Shown: positions 7,325 through 17,707, numbered from the stretch's first letter. The stretch is DNA of 64,000 bases from Paludibacterium yongneupense DSM 18731 (GCF_000422925.1 NZ_KE383957.1:203787-267786), one strand, 5' to 3'. Notes: generated from the letters alone by a model not told the origin. Translations and numbers: made by a program.

Positions 7325-8503
7325 ATGGATGCCTCGCTTTTTCCACCCGGCCTGACCTGGCCTTATGTCCTCCTGTTCGCCTGGCTGGCCGGGGAAGTGG
7401 CGCAGCGCGTATTGCACCTGCCGCGCCTCGCGGCTTATGCGACGGCCGGCTTCGCCCTTGGCGGGGCCCAGTTGGGCGTATTGCCCTGGCCCGGCAATAC
7501 CGTGCTGTACTGGCTCGCCAATATGGCTTTCGGACTGATCGTGTTCGAGTTCGGCTACCGCGTCCACTTGCGCTGGCTGTGGAGCAACCGCTGGCTGGGC
7601 GCGAGCGGCGTCGCCGAGTCGTTCGTCACCTTTGGTGCGGTCTGCATCGCCATGCGCGCCTGCGGCCTGTCCGGCGCTACCGCGGTGCTGCTGGCCGCCA
7701 TCGCGATCTCCACCTCGCCCGCCGTGATTCTGCGCGTCATCGACGAGCAGAAAAGCTCGGGCCAGGTCAGCGAGCGTGTCCTGCACCTCGCCGCGCTCAA
7801 TGGCCTGATCGCCATCGTCGTGTACAAACTGGCCAGCGGCGCGATCGTGTGGCGCGACTCCGGCCGTATCGATCTCGCGCTCTATGTCGGTCCCGGCATC
7901 TTGCTCGGCTCGGCGGCGATGGGTGGGGTCGCCGGCGTACTGATGCCGGTGCTGATGCGGGCTCTGCGCCGCGTGACGACCGACGGCACGCTGGCGTTCT
8001 CGCTCGCGACGCTGTGCCTGGTGGCGCAGGCCCATGCCTGGGGAATGTCTCCGGCGCTGGCCGCCCTGTGCTTCGGGCTCACCGCCCGCCATCGTCGCAT
8101 CGTGCTGAACCCGGCGCAACGCGGTTTCGGACCGCTCGGCGAGCTGCTGACCCTGTTTTTCTTCGTTTTCGCTGCGTCGACGCTGGATTGGCACCAGATG
8201 CGGGCCGGCCTCGCCGTCGGGGGCGTTTTGTTCGGTACCCGCTATGCGGTCAAAATCGCATGTGCGACGCTGTTTGCCCGCCGCGCCGGCCTGTCCCGGC
8301 GCAAGGGGGTGCTGACCGGCCTCGCGCAGGCCCCGCTGTCGGCCTTCGCCTTTCTGGCGCTGGAGCAGGTGACGGTGCCCGGCGCGGGTCTGGGAGCGCA
8401 GGTCGCCGCGTTGGCCGCCGCGCTGGTCGCACTGGAAATCCTCTCCGCGCTACCGACCCGGCTCGCGCTGGTCTGGGCGCGGGAGAACAATACCGGAGAC
8501 TGA
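7325..8503 (+). CDS. CPA2-type cation/proton antiporter, membrane domain only
   Basis: 392 residues with about twelve hydrophobic segments in the Na+/H+ exchanger fold. Visible family elements are [16 protein letters not shown] (about 62-77), the [13 protein letters not shown] segment (about 134-146) replacing the Asp-containing core of better known members, and [18 protein letters not shown] near the end. There is no C-terminal TrkA-N domain as in KefB/C. The ATG at 7325 is chosen because the upstream extension is not membrane-protein-like. The next gene starts two bases after the stop, so the antiporter and the carboxylate-amine ligase are co-transcribed. Ion specificity unknown. Confidence 0.75.
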   Translation: MDASLFPPGLTWPYVLLFAWLAGEVAQRVLHLPRLAAYATAGFALGGAQLGVLPWPGNTVLYWLANMAFGLIVFEFGYRVHLRWLWSNRWLGASGVAESFVTFGAVCIAMRACGLSGATAVLLAAIAISTSPAVILRVIDEQKSSGQVSERVLHLAALNGLIAIVVYKLASGAIVWRDSGRIDLALYVGPGILLGSAAMGGVAGVLMPVLMRALRRVTTDGTLAFSLATLCLVAQAHAWGMSPALAALCFGLTARHRRIVLNPAQRGFGPLGELLTLFFFVFAASTLDWHQMRAGLAVGGVLFGTRYAVKIACATLFARRAGLSRRKGVLTGLAQAPLSAFAFLALEQVTVPGAGLGAQVAALAAALVALEILSALPTRLALVWARENNTGD

Positions 8504-8504
8504 T

Positions 8505-9632
8505 ATGCCACTGGAACCATTCAAGACCTCGTCCGCGCTGAGCATGGGCGTGGAGCTGGAGCTGCAACTGGTCAGTCTCAGCGATCTCGATTTGACGGCG
8601 GCCAGCCCCGACCTGCTGGAACTGCTGCAGCACTCGCCGTTTCCCGGCAATGTGACCCCGGAAATCACGCAGAGCATGATCGAAATTTCGACCGGGATAC
8701 ACTTTCGTCACGACACCCTGCTCGATGAGCTCGGTCGGCAGCGCGATACCCTGGTGCGGGCCGGCGAGCGTCTGAATGTCGGCATCTGCGGCGGTGGCAC
8801 CCATCCGTTCCAGTTCTGGTCCGAGCGCAAGATTTTCGCCAAGCCCCGCTTCGAAGAGGTCTCCGCCCTGTACGGCTATCTGGCCAAGCAGTTCACGGTG
8901 TTCGGGCAGCATGTCCACATCGGGTGCACGAGCGGTGACGACGCCTTGTACCTGCTGCACGCGCTCAACCGCTATGTGCCGCATTTCATTGCCTTGTCCG
9001 CCTCCTCGCCGTACATGCAGGGGCGCGATACCCTGTTTCACTCTGCGCGGCTGAACTCCGTGTCCGCCTTTCCGCTCAGCGGGCGGGCTCCGTTCCTGCT
9101 CGACTGGGGCGCTTTCGAACACGATTACTTCGCCAAGATGGAACGCACCGGCGTCGTGAGCAGCATGAAGGACTTCTACTGGGATATCCGGCCCAAGCCC
9201 GAGTTCGGCACGCTGGAACTGCGCGTCTGCGATACGCCGTTGAGCATTGAAACGGCCGCCGCGCTCGCCTGCTATCTGCAAGCGCTGTGCGGGTCGCTGT
9301 TGCGGCGGCGGGAGGCGCCGCCCGCGGAAGACGACTATCTGGTCTATAACTACAACCGTTTCCAGGCCTGCCGCTTCGGCCTGGATGGCGAGATCGTCCA
9401 TCCCGCGACGTACGCGTCCCTGTCCTTGCGCGACGACATTCTGGATACGATTCATCGCCTGGCGGAGACGGCGGACGAACTGGGGGGCACACGGGCGCTC
9501 GACCTGCTCGTGCATCGCGTCCACTCCGGGAACGACGCGGTTTTCTTGCGGACCGAGTTCGAGGCCCGTGGCGGCATGGAGGGGGTGGTGGACGCGGCCC
9601 TTGAGCGCTTTCGCGGCAGCGGCGCCGTGTAG
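8505..9632 (+). CDS. Glutamate-cysteine ligase-like carboxylate-amine ligase (YbdK family)
   Basis: 375 residues, the usual length for YbdK. It has the family's N-terminal [10 protein letters not shown] (about 14-23), [10 protein letters not shown] (about 93-102), QHVHIGC (about 126-132) with ATP/metal-binding residues, and the C-terminal segments [15 protein letters not shown] and [12 protein letters not shown]. YbdK has weak gamma-glutamylcysteine ligase activity; the physiological substrates are uncertain. It is coupled to the CPA2 antiporter upstream (stop TGA, one base, ATG with GGAG ahead), a linkage that hints at glutathione- or electrophile-linked ion efflux as in Kef systems (inference). 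Confidence 0.85.
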   Translation: MPLEPFKTSSALSMGVELELQLVSLSDLDLTAASPDLLELLQHSPFPGNVTPEITQSMIEISTGIHFRHDTLLDELGRQRDTLVRAGERLNVGICGGGTHPFQFWSERKIFAKPRFEEVSALYGYLAKQFTVFGQHVHIGCTSGDDALYLLHALNRYVPHFIALSASSPYMQGRDTLFHSARLNSVSAFPLSGRAPFLLDWGAFEHDYFAKMERTGVVSSMKDFYWDIRPKPEFGTLELRVCDTPLSIETAAALACYLQALCGSLLRRREAPPAEDDYLVYNYNRFQACRFGLDGEIVHPATYASLSLRDDILDTIHRLAETADELGGTRALDLLVHRVHSGNDAVFLRTEFEARGGMEGVVDAALERFRGSGAV

Positions 9633-9737
9633 CGTGTCGCGGAATGCGCTTCGCCGTCACGGCGGCGCCATGCTACATTCCGGCCATGGCGTGCGGGACT
9701 GGTCCCGTATCGCATCGACCCTGCTCCAAGGAGAGTC

Positions 9738-11108
9738 ATGGCTGGCCCCGGAATCATGCTTGCGCGTGCGCTTGCGAAACTGACTGCGCTTTTCGGGCGC
9801 GGTCTTGTCGTCTCTATTGCCGTCATCGTGGCCGTCAGTCTGGCGCTGGCGCTGGCGGTATCCCTGTTCGTCAATTCGGCCACGCCGGCGGCAATCACGA
9901 TTGCCAGTGGGCCGAAAGGCAGTTTTTTTCAGAAAACAGCAGAGAAATACCGCGAAATCCTGGCAAAAGAAGGGGTGAAGGTGACCATTTTGCCCTCTCA
10001 AGGCGCGCTCGACAATCTCAGGAAACTGGCCGATCCCCGGCTCGAGGTGGACGTCGGTTTCGTTCTGGGTGGCGAGCTCGACGGCATGAAGACCGACAGG
10101 CTGATGTCGCTGGGGAGCGTGTCCTACCAGCCGCTGATGATTTTTTACCGCGGCGCGCCGAAAACGCTGCTGTCCGATTTCAAAGGGAGGCGGCTGGAGA
10201 TCGGTGAACCGGGGAGCGGTACGCATATGCTGGCCCTGGCCTTGCTCAAACTCAACGGCATCGAGCCGGGCGCGGACACGGTGCTGCTCGATTCGCTCAA
10301 GGGGGATTCGGTGCGTGCCTTGCTCGAAAACCGGATCGACGCGATTTTTGTCATGGGCGACTCCACCTCCACCGATCTGATGCGGCAGTTGCTGCATACG
10401 CCGGATATTCACCTGTTCAGCTTTGCCCAGGCCGACGGCTATGTGCGCCGGGTCAGCTATCTGAGCAAGCTGGAATTGCCGCGAGGCGCGCTCGATTTCG
10501 GTCGCGACATTCCGCCGCAGGCGACGAATCTGGTCGGTCCGACGGTCGAACTGCTCGCCCGCGACAGTCTGCATCCTGCGCTGTCCGATCTGTTGCTGGA
10601 TGCGGCGCGGCAGGTGCATGGCAAAGCCGGTATTTTCAAAAAGCGCGGCGAGTTCCCGTCGCCGACCGAACATGAAATCCCTCTCAGCCCGGATGCCAGT
10701 CGCTACTACACCTCGGGCAAGAGTTTTCTGTATCGGACCTTCCCCTTCTGGCTGGCCGGTCTGGTTGCCCGCGTGCTGGCCCTCATCGTGCCCTTCGCCC
10801 TGTTTTTGATCCCCGCTCTCAAGATGGCACCGGCCATTTATCGCTGGCGGGTCGAGTCGAGCATTCATCGCTGGTACCGGGTGTTGCTCGACCTGGAGAG
10901 CGAGGCGGCCAAGCATGCGGACGACCCGAAACGGCAGCGCGAGTTTTTGCGCCATCTGGATCACATCGAGAACACGGTCAGCAAAATCGTGGTGCCGGCT
11001 GCTTTCGGAGATTTGTTGTACGGCCTGCGCGGGCATATCGATTTCGTGCGCGACCGTCTGCTGGCCCGCCCGCACGAAGAACATGCCCCGGCCCCGGACG
11101 GGCGCTGA
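9738..11108 (+). CDS. TAXI-family TRAP transporter substrate-binding protein, membrane anchored
   Basis: 456 residues after AAGGAGAG. A membrane segment at about 22-46 is followed by a periplasmic TAXI domain: ITIASGPKGSFFQKTAEKY (about 54-72), LPSQGALDNLRKLAD (about 84-98), GEPGSGTHMLA (about 156-166). A second membrane segment lies at about 345-368, and the last 85 residues are a cytoplasmic helical tail. Typical TAXI binding proteins are about 320 residues and secreted, so the anchored form with a tail is the less common variant. No TRAP permease lies nearby, so the transporter partner or a sensing role is open. Confidence 0.8.
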   Translation: MAGPGIMLARALAKLTALFGRGLVVSIAVIVAVSLALALAVSLFVNSATPAAITIASGPKGSFFQKTAEKYREILAKEGVKVTILPSQGALDNLRKLADPRLEVDVGFVLGGELDGMKTDRLMSLGSVSYQPLMIFYRGAPKTLLSDFKGRRLEIGEPGSGTHMLALALLKLNGIEPGADTVLLDSLKGDSVRALLENRIDAIFVMGDSTSTDLMRQLLHTPDIHLFSFAQADGYVRRVSYLSKLELPRGALDFGRDIPPQATNLVGPTVELLARDSLHPALSDLLLDAARQVHGKAGIFKKRGEFPSPTEHEIPLSPDASRYYTSGKSFLYRTFPFWLAGLVARVLALIVPFALFLIPALKMAPAIYRWRVESSIHRWYRVLLDLESEAAKHADDPKRQREFLRHLDHIENTVSKIVVPAAFGDLLYGLRGHIDFVRDRLLARPHEEHAPAPDGR

Positions 11109-11125
11109 GCCGCTCTGGCGCGCAC

Positions 11126-11153
11126 GCGGCCGCGACGAGAACGTCGCGGCCGC
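11126..11153. terminator. Long GC hairpin between convergent genes
   Basis: Perfect 12-bp stem GCGGCCGCGACG / CGTCGCGGCCGC with loop AGAA, in the 57-base gap between the TAXI gene and the LysR gene that meet tail to tail. No U-tract follows on either strand. Its position suggests a two-way transcription end or RNA 3'-end stabiliser. Confidence 0.6.
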
Positions 11154-11165
11154 TCCTCCCCTGTC

Positions 11166-12050
11166 TCAGCCGTGCGCGGCTTCTGCGGCCAGCCAGCGGC
11201 GGAAAGCCTGGAATGCCGGTTTTTCTTCGACCTCGTGCGGAAAAATCAGGTAGTAGTACAGACAGAGTGAGACCTCCACCTCCAGCGGTTTGACCAGGCG
11301 GCCGGCGGCAATGTCGTATTCCACCAGCATTTCCTGTCCCAGCGCCACGCCTTGCCCATCGATCGCTGCCTGCATGGTCATCGTGGCATCGGAAAACCCG
11401 AGCGCCTTCTGAATTTCGACCCCACTGACATTGACTTCATCCAGCCACTGCTGCCAGGTGGGGTGGTGCGCGAGGCGCTGCGCGCCGCGTTCGTGCAGCA
11501 GGGTGAGCCGGGTCAGATCCTGGGGCGTCTGCAGGCGATGCTGCAATGCGGGGCTGCAGACGGGAAAAAAGCGGGTGCTGGCGAAGCGTTCGACCGTCAG
11601 ATGTTTGTCGTTGAGGCGACGATCGTCGATCACGACATCGAAGTCGCGATACTCGACGACGCGTTCGGTCGAGACTTCGATCCGTATGTCGGGGTGCAGG
11701 TTGATGAAGCGGTATAGCCGCGGCACCAGCCATTTCGCCCCCAGCGTCTGCGGCACTGCCACGTGCAAGACCGCGCTTTTGTCGCCCAGCAGCATCTCGG
11801 TGGCCTGCTGCAGCGCGCGGAAGGCATCGCGTACGCGCGGCAGGTAGTTCTCGCCGGCGCTGCTCAGCTGCAGCTGGTTGTTGCGCCGCTCGAACAGCTT
11901 GAGATCGAGGTACTGCTCGAGCAGTTTGATCTGGTGGCTGACCGCCGCATTGGTCACGCACAGCTCGTTCGCCGCCTTGGTAAAACTCAGGTGACGGGCG
12001 GCGACTTCGAATACGCGAAGTGCATTTAGGGGTGGCAGGCGTCTTGTCAT
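11166..12050 (-). CDS. LysR family regulator, GcvA-like
   Basis: 294 residues. The winged helix is at about 8-66 (PPLNALRVFEVAARHLSFTK, then ELCVTNAAVSHQIKLLEQYL), opening with the PLNALR signature of the GcvA/AmpR-like subgroup, followed by the substrate-binding regulatory domain (about 92-290). It is divergent from dgoK with 103 bases between, so it is the likely local regulator of the galactose/galactonate operon; this is inferred from position only. A palindrome GCCATA-GTT-TATGGC lies in the gap. Confidence 0.85.
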   Translation of the reverse strand: MTRRLPPLNALRVFEVAARHLSFTKAANELCVTNAAVSHQIKLLEQYLDLKLFERRNNQLQLSSAGENYLPRVRDAFRALQQATEMLLGDKSAVLHVAVPQTLGAKWLVPRLYRFINLHPDIRIEVSTERVVEYRDFDVVIDDRRLNDKHLTVERFASTRFFPVCSPALQHRLQTPQDLTRLTLLHERGAQRLAHHPTWQQWLDEVNVSGVEIQKALGFSDATMTMQAAIDGQGVALGQEMLVEYDIAAGRLVKPLEVEVSLCLYYYLIFPHEVEEKPAFQAFRRWLAAEAAHG

Positions 12051-12098
12051 GGTCTTTCGTTAAATAAAACTTAACAACGAAGATAGAATATGTAGTTT

Positions 12099-12113
12099 GC
12101 CATAGTTTATGGC
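12099..12113. promoter_or_regulatory. Palindrome in the LysR-dgoK gap
   Basis: GCCATA-GTT-TATGGC, 15 bases, centred between the divergent LysR gene and dgoK, 40 bases upstream of dgoK. LysR regulators bind T-N11-A interrupted palindromes; the length and place fit such a site, although the -35 region is not clear. Confidence 0.4.
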
Positions 12114-12153
12114 GGGAGGAACAATGCGTTAAACCAAACAGCGGCCCAGAACC

Positions 12154-13152
12154 ATGAACATTCTGACAATTGATACCGGCACTACCAATACCCGCGTGAC
12201 CGTGTGGAAGGACGAGATCGCCTGTGCTCATGCGGCGCGCCAGGTCGGTGTGCGCGATACGGCGATTACCGGAAATGTGTCTGCGCTGCAGGCCGGGGTG
12301 ACCGCCACCATCGAAGCGGCGCTCGCCCGCGCCGGGATGACCATGGACGCCATCGATCTGGTGCTGGCTTCCGGCATGATTTCATCCAACGTCGGCCTGC
12401 GCGAAATCCCGCATCTGCTGGCGCCGGCCGGGCGTCGCGAACTCGCTGCCGGCATGCAGCCGGTGCAGATTCCCGAGGTTTGCAACAAGCTGATCTGGTT
12501 CGTGCCCGGTGTGCGCAACATGACCGGCGAGATCGGCCTGCACAACTGCGAGAGCATGGACATGATGCGCGGCGAGGAAGTGGAGACGATGGCCTTGATC
12601 GAGCGGCTGGCCATCACCGAGCCCGCGCTGGTGGTTCTGCCCGGTTCGCACTCCAAATTCGTGCATCTGGACGCGCGCCAGCGCATCACCGGCTGTGTGA
12701 CCACACTGGCGGGCGAGCTGCTGCACGTCATTACTCACAACACGATTCTCGCCGGTGCGCTCGACAGCGATTTCGCGACCGAGATCGACGAGGAAATGCT
12801 GCTGGCCGGTGCGCGCTCGGCCAGCAAGATAGGGCTCGGCCGGGCGTGCTTCATCGTGCGCACGCTCGATCAGTTCACCATCTACGACCGCAGCGCGCGG
12901 GCCAACTTCCTACTCGGGGCCGTACTCGGAGCGGATCTGCTGACGTTGAAAAACAGCAGCGCGATTCGCATGAGTCCGGGCATTCAATATGTCGTTACCG
13001 GTAAACCCATCCTGCGGGAAGCCATTGGATTGCTCGTCCGGGGGGACGACTTTTTCTCGGGCAAGGTAACGATCGCCAGCAATGAAATCCAGGCCGATCT
13101 GGCGGGCTACGGCGCCATCGTCGTCGCCCGCGAACGCGGTCTGCTTGGATGA
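12154..13152 (+). CDS. dgoK: 2-dehydro-3-deoxygalactonokinase
   Basis: 332 residues, with the ATPase-like phosphate loop at the N-terminus (LTIDTGTTNTRVTVWKD, about 4-20), GMISSNVGLREIPH (about 71-84) and LPGSHSKFVHLD (about 166-177), all typical of the DgoK family (about 290-330 residues). It phosphorylates 2-keto-3-deoxygalactonate with ATP to the 6-phosphate, the step before the DgoA aldolase. It is the first gene of the sugar operon and is followed by araF after 107 bases, which contain a stem-loop at 13164-13184. Confidence 0.9.
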   Translation: MNILTIDTGTTNTRVTVWKDEIACAHAARQVGVRDTAITGNVSALQAGVTATIEAALARAGMTMDAIDLVLASGMISSNVGLREIPHLLAPAGRRELAAGMQPVQIPEVCNKLIWFVPGVRNMTGEIGLHNCESMDMMRGEEVETMALIERLAITEPALVVLPGSHSKFVHLDARQRITGCVTTLAGELLHVITHNTILAGALDSDFATEIDEEMLLAGARSASKIGLGRACFIVRTLDQFTIYDRSARANFLLGAVLGADLLTLKNSSAIRMSPGIQYVVTGKPILREAIGLLVRGDDFFSGKVTIASNEIQADLAGYGAIVVARERGLLG

Positions 13153-13163
13153 CGTTATCGAAA

Positions 13164-13184
13164 TCGGCGGCGCTCAGCCGCCGA
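13164..13184 (+). terminator. Stem-loop between dgoK and araF
   Basis: TCGGCGGC / GCCGCCGA, an 8-bp stem with loop GCTCA and no U-tract. In binding-protein operons such structures often adjust relative expression; whether this one terminates or only stabilises RNA is not clear. Confidence 0.4.
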
Positions 13185-13259
13185 CAACGGGCCGCTGCCT
13201 ATGAGCCCGCGACACCTCGCCCATGAGCGGGAACCTTCACAACGCAAGGAGAGACATTC

Positions 13260-14246
13260 ATGAAACAACTTCACAAGGTAACGACGGCTGTCGGGCTTTT
13301 GCTCGCGCTCGCCGGCGGTGTTGCGCATGCAATGGATGAGATCAAGATCGGTTTTCTGGTCAAGCAGGCGGAAGAACCGTGGTTTCAGGACGAATGGAAG
13401 TTCGCGGATCAAGCCGCCAGGGAGAAGGGTTTCAAACTGGTCAAGATCGGCGTGCCGAACGGCGACAAGGTCCTGACTGCCATCGATAACCTGTCGGCGC
13501 AGCATGCGCAAGGCTTCATTATCTGTGCTCCGGACGTCAAGCTCGGCTCGGCCATCGTGGCCAAGGCCGCACAGTACAAGCTCAAGGTCATGAGCGTCGA
13601 CGACCGTCTGGTCGACGGCGCGGGCAAACCCATCGATTCGGTGCCGCACATGGGCATCTCGGCTTACAAGATCGGCGAGCAGGTCGGTTCGGCCATGGCG
13701 CAGGAAATGAAAAAACGCGGCTGGAAAATGAGCGAGGTGGGCGCGATCCGTCTGTCCTTCGATCAGTTGCCGACGGCCAAGGATCGCACCGATGGCGCCA
13801 TGGCGGCATTGGTCGCGGCGGGTTTCCCCAAGGCTAACTTCATCAATGCCCCGCAGGCCAAGACCGATACCGAAAACGCGTTCAACGCCGCCAATGTGGC
13901 GATCACCCAGAATCCGAAGTACAAGCACTGGCTCGCCTTCGGTCTGAACGATGAGGCGGTGCTGGGCGCGGTGCGTGCGGCCGAGGGGCGCGGCGTGAAG
14001 TCCGACAGCATCATCGGCATCGGCATCGGCGGCAGCCAGTCGGCGATGAACGAGTTCGCCAAGGCCGGCAAGACCGGATTCTTCGGTACCGTGCTGATCA
14101 GCCCGAAACGGCACGGCTATGAAACCACGCTCAATATGTACCAGTGGATCAAGGCCGGCAAGTCGCCCGACAAGCTGACGCTGACCACGGGGATGTTGAT
14201 GACTCGCGATAATACCGCCGCCGTGCGCAAGGAAATGGGGCTGTAA
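13260..14246 (+). CDS. araF: L-arabinose/D-galactose-type periplasmic binding protein (AraF-like)
   Basis: 328 residues with a signal peptide (cleavage near AHA-MD, residue 24). The mature part starts [20 protein letters not shown], very like AraF, and contains AINGNLSAQ-like [13 protein letters not shown] and the two-lobe ligand-contact stretches [11 protein letters not shown] and [11 protein letters not shown]. AraF binds L-arabinose and D-galactose. AGGAGAG precedes the ATG. It heads araFGH within an operon whose catabolic genes are those of galactose oxidation, so galactose may be the main cargo (inference). Confidence 0.85.
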   Translation: MKQLHKVTTAVGLLLALAGGVAHAMDEIKIGFLVKQAEEPWFQDEWKFADQAAREKGFKLVKIGVPNGDKVLTAIDNLSAQHAQGFIICAPDVKLGSAIVAKAAQYKLKVMSVDDRLVDGAGKPIDSVPHMGISAYKIGEQVGSAMAQEMKKRGWKMSEVGAIRLSFDQLPTAKDRTDGAMAALVAAGFPKANFINAPQAKTDTENAFNAANVAITQNPKYKHWLAFGLNDEAVLGAVRAAEGRGVKSDSIIGIGIGGSQSAMNEFAKAGKTGFFGTVLISPKRHGYETTLNMYQWIKAGKSPDKLTLTTGMLMTRDNTAAVRKEMGL

Positions 14247-14350
14247 CGCTCGCATTCCCTGGTTTCGACCAGGCTCGTCACCCAGGTGGCGCAATGATGT
14301 CGAACATGCCGTCCGGCGGCGCCGGACGGCGCAGGAGCAGGAGTACTAGC

Positions 14351-15865
14351 GTGAGTTATCTCGAATTCAAGCAGATCGGCAAGGTCTTTCCCGGGGTTCG
14401 CGCCCTGTCGGACATCAGTTTTCAGGTCGATAGCGGTCGGGTGCATGGCTTGCTCGGCGAGAACGGCGCCGGCAAGTCGACGCTGATGAAGATTCTCGGC
14501 GGCGAGTATCGGCCCGAGGAAGGCGAACTGATCATCGACGGGCAGGTGCGCAGCTTCGGCCGCAGCCGCGAAGCCATCGACGCCGGCATCGCCATCATCC
14601 ATCAAGAGCTGCAATACGTGCCGGATCTGAGTGTGATGGAAAACCTGCTGCTCGGGCACCTTCCCAGCCGCTTCGGCTTTGTCAGCAAGCGCGCGGCACT
14701 CAAGCAGGTCGGCGCGCAGTTGCAGCAGCTGGGGGTCGATATCGCCCCCGATGCCTTGCTCAAGGATCTGTCCATCGGCCAGCGGCAGATGGTTGAAATC
14801 TGCAAGGCCATTTTTCGCGATGCCAGGATCATCGCCCTGGACGAACCCACCAGTTCGTTGTCGCATCAGGAAAGCGAGATCCTGTTCCGGCTGGTGCGCG
14901 AACTGAAAGCCAAGGGCAAGGTATTGATCTATATCTCGCATCGCCTCGAAGAAGTCTTCGCCTTGTGCGACAGCGCGACCGTGTTCCGGGATGGCTGCAA
15001 AGTCGCCGACTACCCTCGTCTGGCCGATATTACGCGCGAGGAACTGGTGACGCGGATGGTCGGGCGCGAGATCAAGGATGTTTTCGGCTATCAGCCGCGA
15101 ACGCAGGGCGAGACGCGACTGGAAGTCGAAGGCATGAGCGGCCGCAAATTATCCGAAGCAGCCAGCTTTTCAGTGCGCGGGGGCGAAATCGTCGGCTTCT
15201 TCGGTCTGGTGGGTGCCGGGCGCAGCGAACTGATGCAACTGGTATATGGCGCCGACCGGCGCGACGCCGGAGAAGTGCGCATCGACGGCCGGCCGCTGAA
15301 AGGGCGCGGCATACGCGATTCCATCGAGTCCGGGCTGGTGTTCTGTCCGGAAGACCGTAAGGAAAACGGCATCATCGGCTGCTTGTCGGTGTCGGAAAAC
15401 ATCAACATCAGTTGCCGCCGGCATTACCGGCAGGGGTATTTCTTCGTCAACGACAGCTCCGAGGCCAGAACGGCCGAAGGGTATATCAAGTTGCTGCGCA
15501 TCAAGACCCCGGGGCGGCAGCAGAAGATCCGCTATCTGTCCGGCGGCAACCAACAGAAGGTGATTCTCAGCCGCTGGCTGGCCGAGCAAGACCTGCGCGT
15601 GCTGATCATCGACGAGCCGACGCGGGGCATCGATGTCGGCGCCAAGAACGAAATCTACTCCGTTCTCTTCGAAATGGCGGCCAAAGGCGTGGCCATCGTG
15701 ATGGTGTCCAGCGAATTGCCCGAGGTGCTCGGCGTCTCCGACCGCGTCGTGGTCATGTGCCAGGGGCGCATTACCGGGGAACTGCGCCGTGGCGAGGCCA
15801 ATGAACAAAACGTGCTGAGTCTGGCCCTGCCGGCAGGTAAAACTGCCGACCGCGCCGCCGCATAA
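14351..15865 (+). CDS. araG: Sugar ABC transporter ATPase (AraG-like)
   Basis: 504 residues from a GTG at 14351, which has AGGAG seven bases upstream and gives an N-terminus ([18 protein letters not shown]) aligning with AraG; the frame also opens at 14294 but that start lacks support. Two ABC cassettes are present: Walker [10 protein letters not shown] (about 38-46) with signature [11 protein letters not shown] and Walker [12 protein letters not shown], then a second half with [14 protein letters not shown] and [18 protein letters not shown]. As in other sugar ABC ATPases the second Walker A is degenerate ([10 protein letters not shown]). It powers AraFGH import. Confidence 0.9.
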   Translation: MSYLEFKQIGKVFPGVRALSDISFQVDSGRVHGLLGENGAGKSTLMKILGGEYRPEEGELIIDGQVRSFGRSREAIDAGIAIIHQELQYVPDLSVMENLLLGHLPSRFGFVSKRAALKQVGAQLQQLGVDIAPDALLKDLSIGQRQMVEICKAIFRDARIIALDEPTSSLSHQESEILFRLVRELKAKGKVLIYISHRLEEVFALCDSATVFRDGCKVADYPRLADITREELVTRMVGREIKDVFGYQPRTQGETRLEVEGMSGRKLSEAASFSVRGGEIVGFFGLVGAGRSELMQLVYGADRRDAGEVRIDGRPLKGRGIRDSIESGLVFCPEDRKENGIIGCLSVSENINISCRRHYRQGYFFVNDSSEARTAEGYIKLLRIKTPGRQQKIRYLSGGNQQKVILSRWLAEQDLRVLIIDEPTRGIDVGAKNEIYSVLFEMAAKGVAIVMVSSELPEVLGVSDRVVVMCQGRITGELRRGEANEQNVLSLALPAGKTADRAAA

Positions 15866-15876
15866 GGAATCCGACA

Positions 15877-16866
15877 ATGACGACCACTACCCAAAACGTT
15901 CCTGGAAAGACCATGGCGAAGAGCAAGACCGGAATCATCAAGTATCTCGACGAATACAGTCTGATTCTCATCTTCCTGGCCCTGTTCGCGTTGCTGAGTT
16001 TCAGCGTCGAGTACTTCTTCTCGCTGGACAATATGATAGGCCTTGCCTTGTCGGTGTCCCAGATCGGCATGGTGGCCTGCACCATGATGTTCTGTCTGGC
16101 CTCGCGCGACTTCGACCTCTCCATTGGCTCCACCGTGGCCTTTGCCGGGGTGTTGTGCGCGATGGTGATCAACCAGACCGGCAGCATCGTGACCGGCGTG
16201 GCCGTCAGTTTGCTGGCCGGCGCCGCCATCGGCTTCATCAACGGCGTCGTGATCGCCAAATTGCGCGTCAATGCGCTGATCACCACGCTGGCGACGATGG
16301 AGATGGTGCGCGGGATGGCCTTTATCGCCTCGGGCGGTCAGGCGGTCGGCGTCTCCAATACCGCGTTCTTCACGATCGGCAACACCATGATTCTGGGGAT
16401 ACCCAGCCCGGTATGGATCACCATCGTCTGCTTCGTCGTCTTCGGGATCATGCTCAACAAAACGGTATACGGCCGCAATACGCTGGCCGTGGGGGGGAAT
16501 CCCTCCGCCTCGCGCCTGGCCGGTGTCAGCGTCGAGCGGACCCGTATCTATATCTTTTTGATCCAGGGGGCGATCGCTGCGCTCGCCGGCATCATTCTGG
16601 CCTCGCGTATTACCAGCGGCCAGCCCAACTCGGCGCAGGGCTTCGAGCTCAATGTCATCTCGGCCTGCGTTCTGGGAGGCGTCTCGCTGATGGGGGGGCG
16701 CGCGACGATCAGCGGAGTGATTGTCGGCGTCCTGATCATGGGGACGGTCCAGAACGCAATGAATCTGCTGAACATCGATGCGTTTTACCAATACCTGGTG
16801 CGCGGCGGCATCTTGCTGACAGCGGTATTGATCGACCAGTTGAAGCAGCGCGAAGAAAACGATTAA
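15877..16866 (+). CDS. araH: Sugar ABC transporter permease (AraH-like)
   Basis: 329 residues with about nine or ten hydrophobic segments and the ribose/arabinose permease family signature: FCLASRDFDLSIGSTVAFAG (about 70-89), KLRVNALITTLATMEMVRG (about 128-146), AVGGNPSASRLAGV (about 205-218) and CVLGGVSLMGG. It follows araG after eleven bases with AAGGAATC as the ribosome site. It forms the membrane channel of the AraFGH importer, presumably as a homodimer. Confidence 0.9.
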   Translation: MTTTTQNVPGKTMAKSKTGIIKYLDEYSLILIFLALFALLSFSVEYFFSLDNMIGLALSVSQIGMVACTMMFCLASRDFDLSIGSTVAFAGVLCAMVINQTGSIVTGVAVSLLAGAAIGFINGVVIAKLRVNALITTLATMEMVRGMAFIASGGQAVGVSNTAFFTIGNTMILGIPSPVWITIVCFVVFGIMLNKTVYGRNTLAVGGNPSASRLAGVSVERTRIYIFLIQGAIAALAGIILASRITSGQPNSAQGFELNVISACVLGGVSLMGGRATISGVIVGVLIMGTVQNAMNLLNIDAFYQYLVRGGILLTAVLIDQLKQREEND

Positions 16867-16881
16867 CACGGGAAGAAAATA

Positions 16882-17646
16882 ATGACTAACTTTGCTCGTT
16901 ATCCCAGTCTGGATGGAAAAAGCGTCTTCGTCAGCGGAGGGACCACCGGCATCGGTGTGTATTTTGTCACGGCCTTTGCCCGTCAGGGTGCAAAAGTGAC
17001 CTTCATCGGCCGTAATCGCGAGGCAGCGGCCGAGGTGATCGCCGAGGTGAGTGACGTCGCCCACCGTCCCCTGTTCATCGAATGCGACATTACCGATGTC
17101 GCCGCCTTGCAGGGCGCGATCGCACAAGGCCGCGCGGCACACGGCCCGATCACGGTGCTGGTCAATAATGCCGCCAACGACAAGCGGCATACCACGCAGG
17201 GCATGACCGTCGCCGAGTGGGATGCGGCCATCGCGGTCAATCTCAGGCATCAGTTCTTTGCCGCGCAGGCGGTGATCGAAGACATGAAATCGGCCGGCGG
17301 CGGCAGCATCATCAATCTCAGCTCGACCAGCTGGAAAATCAAATCGCCGGAATACCCGGCCTATGCGACCTGCAAGGCGGCGATCAACGGGCTGACGCGC
17401 AGTCTGGCGCGCGAATTCGGCATGCATCGCATCCGCGTCAATACGCTGACGCCGGGCTGGGTGATGACGGACAAGCAGTTGCGCATGTGGGTGGATGCGG
17501 CCGGGCTGGCCGAGCGCGACCACAATCAGTGCTTGCCCGGCGATCTGACCTCGATGGATTGCGCAAACCTCGCTCTCTTTCTCGCGGCCGATGATAGCCG
17601 CATGTGTACGGCACAGGAGTTTGTCGTCGACGGCGGCTGGACCTGA
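16882..17646 (+). CDS. Short-chain dehydrogenase/reductase, probable sugar 1-dehydrogenase
   Basis: 254 residues of the classical SDR fold: cofactor motif SGGTTGIG (about 19-26), NNAAND (about 94-99), catalytic Ser in INLSST and YATCK (about 155-159), and TPGWVMT. The end EFVVDGGWT is standard. It is 15 bases after araH, followed by a lactonase gene, so oxidation of D-galactose (or L-arabinose) to the 1,5- or 1,4-lactone is the expected reaction. A second SDR gene (19489) competes for this assignment; which one acts on the sugar cannot be decided from sequence. Confidence 0.8.
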   Translation: MTNFARYPSLDGKSVFVSGGTTGIGVYFVTAFARQGAKVTFIGRNREAAAEVIAEVSDVAHRPLFIECDITDVAALQGAIAQGRAAHGPITVLVNNAANDKRHTTQGMTVAEWDAAIAVNLRHQFFAAQAVIEDMKSAGGGSIINLSSTSWKIKSPEYPAYATCKAAINGLTRSLAREFGMHRIRVNTLTPGWVMTDKQLRMWVDAAGLAERDHNQCLPGDLTSMDCANLALFLAADDSRMCTAQEFVVDGGWT

Positions 17647-17707
17647 ACCGTCGCGCGGGGGAAAGGGCGGCCCCGGACGGGGTCTTTCGGGCGGGCAGCA
17701 TGGAGTC

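Noticed and set aside
14294-14350. Upstream ATG start of araG
   Set aside because: The extra 19 residues (Gly/Arg/Ser-rich) do not match AraG; the GTG at 14351 has a good ribosome site.
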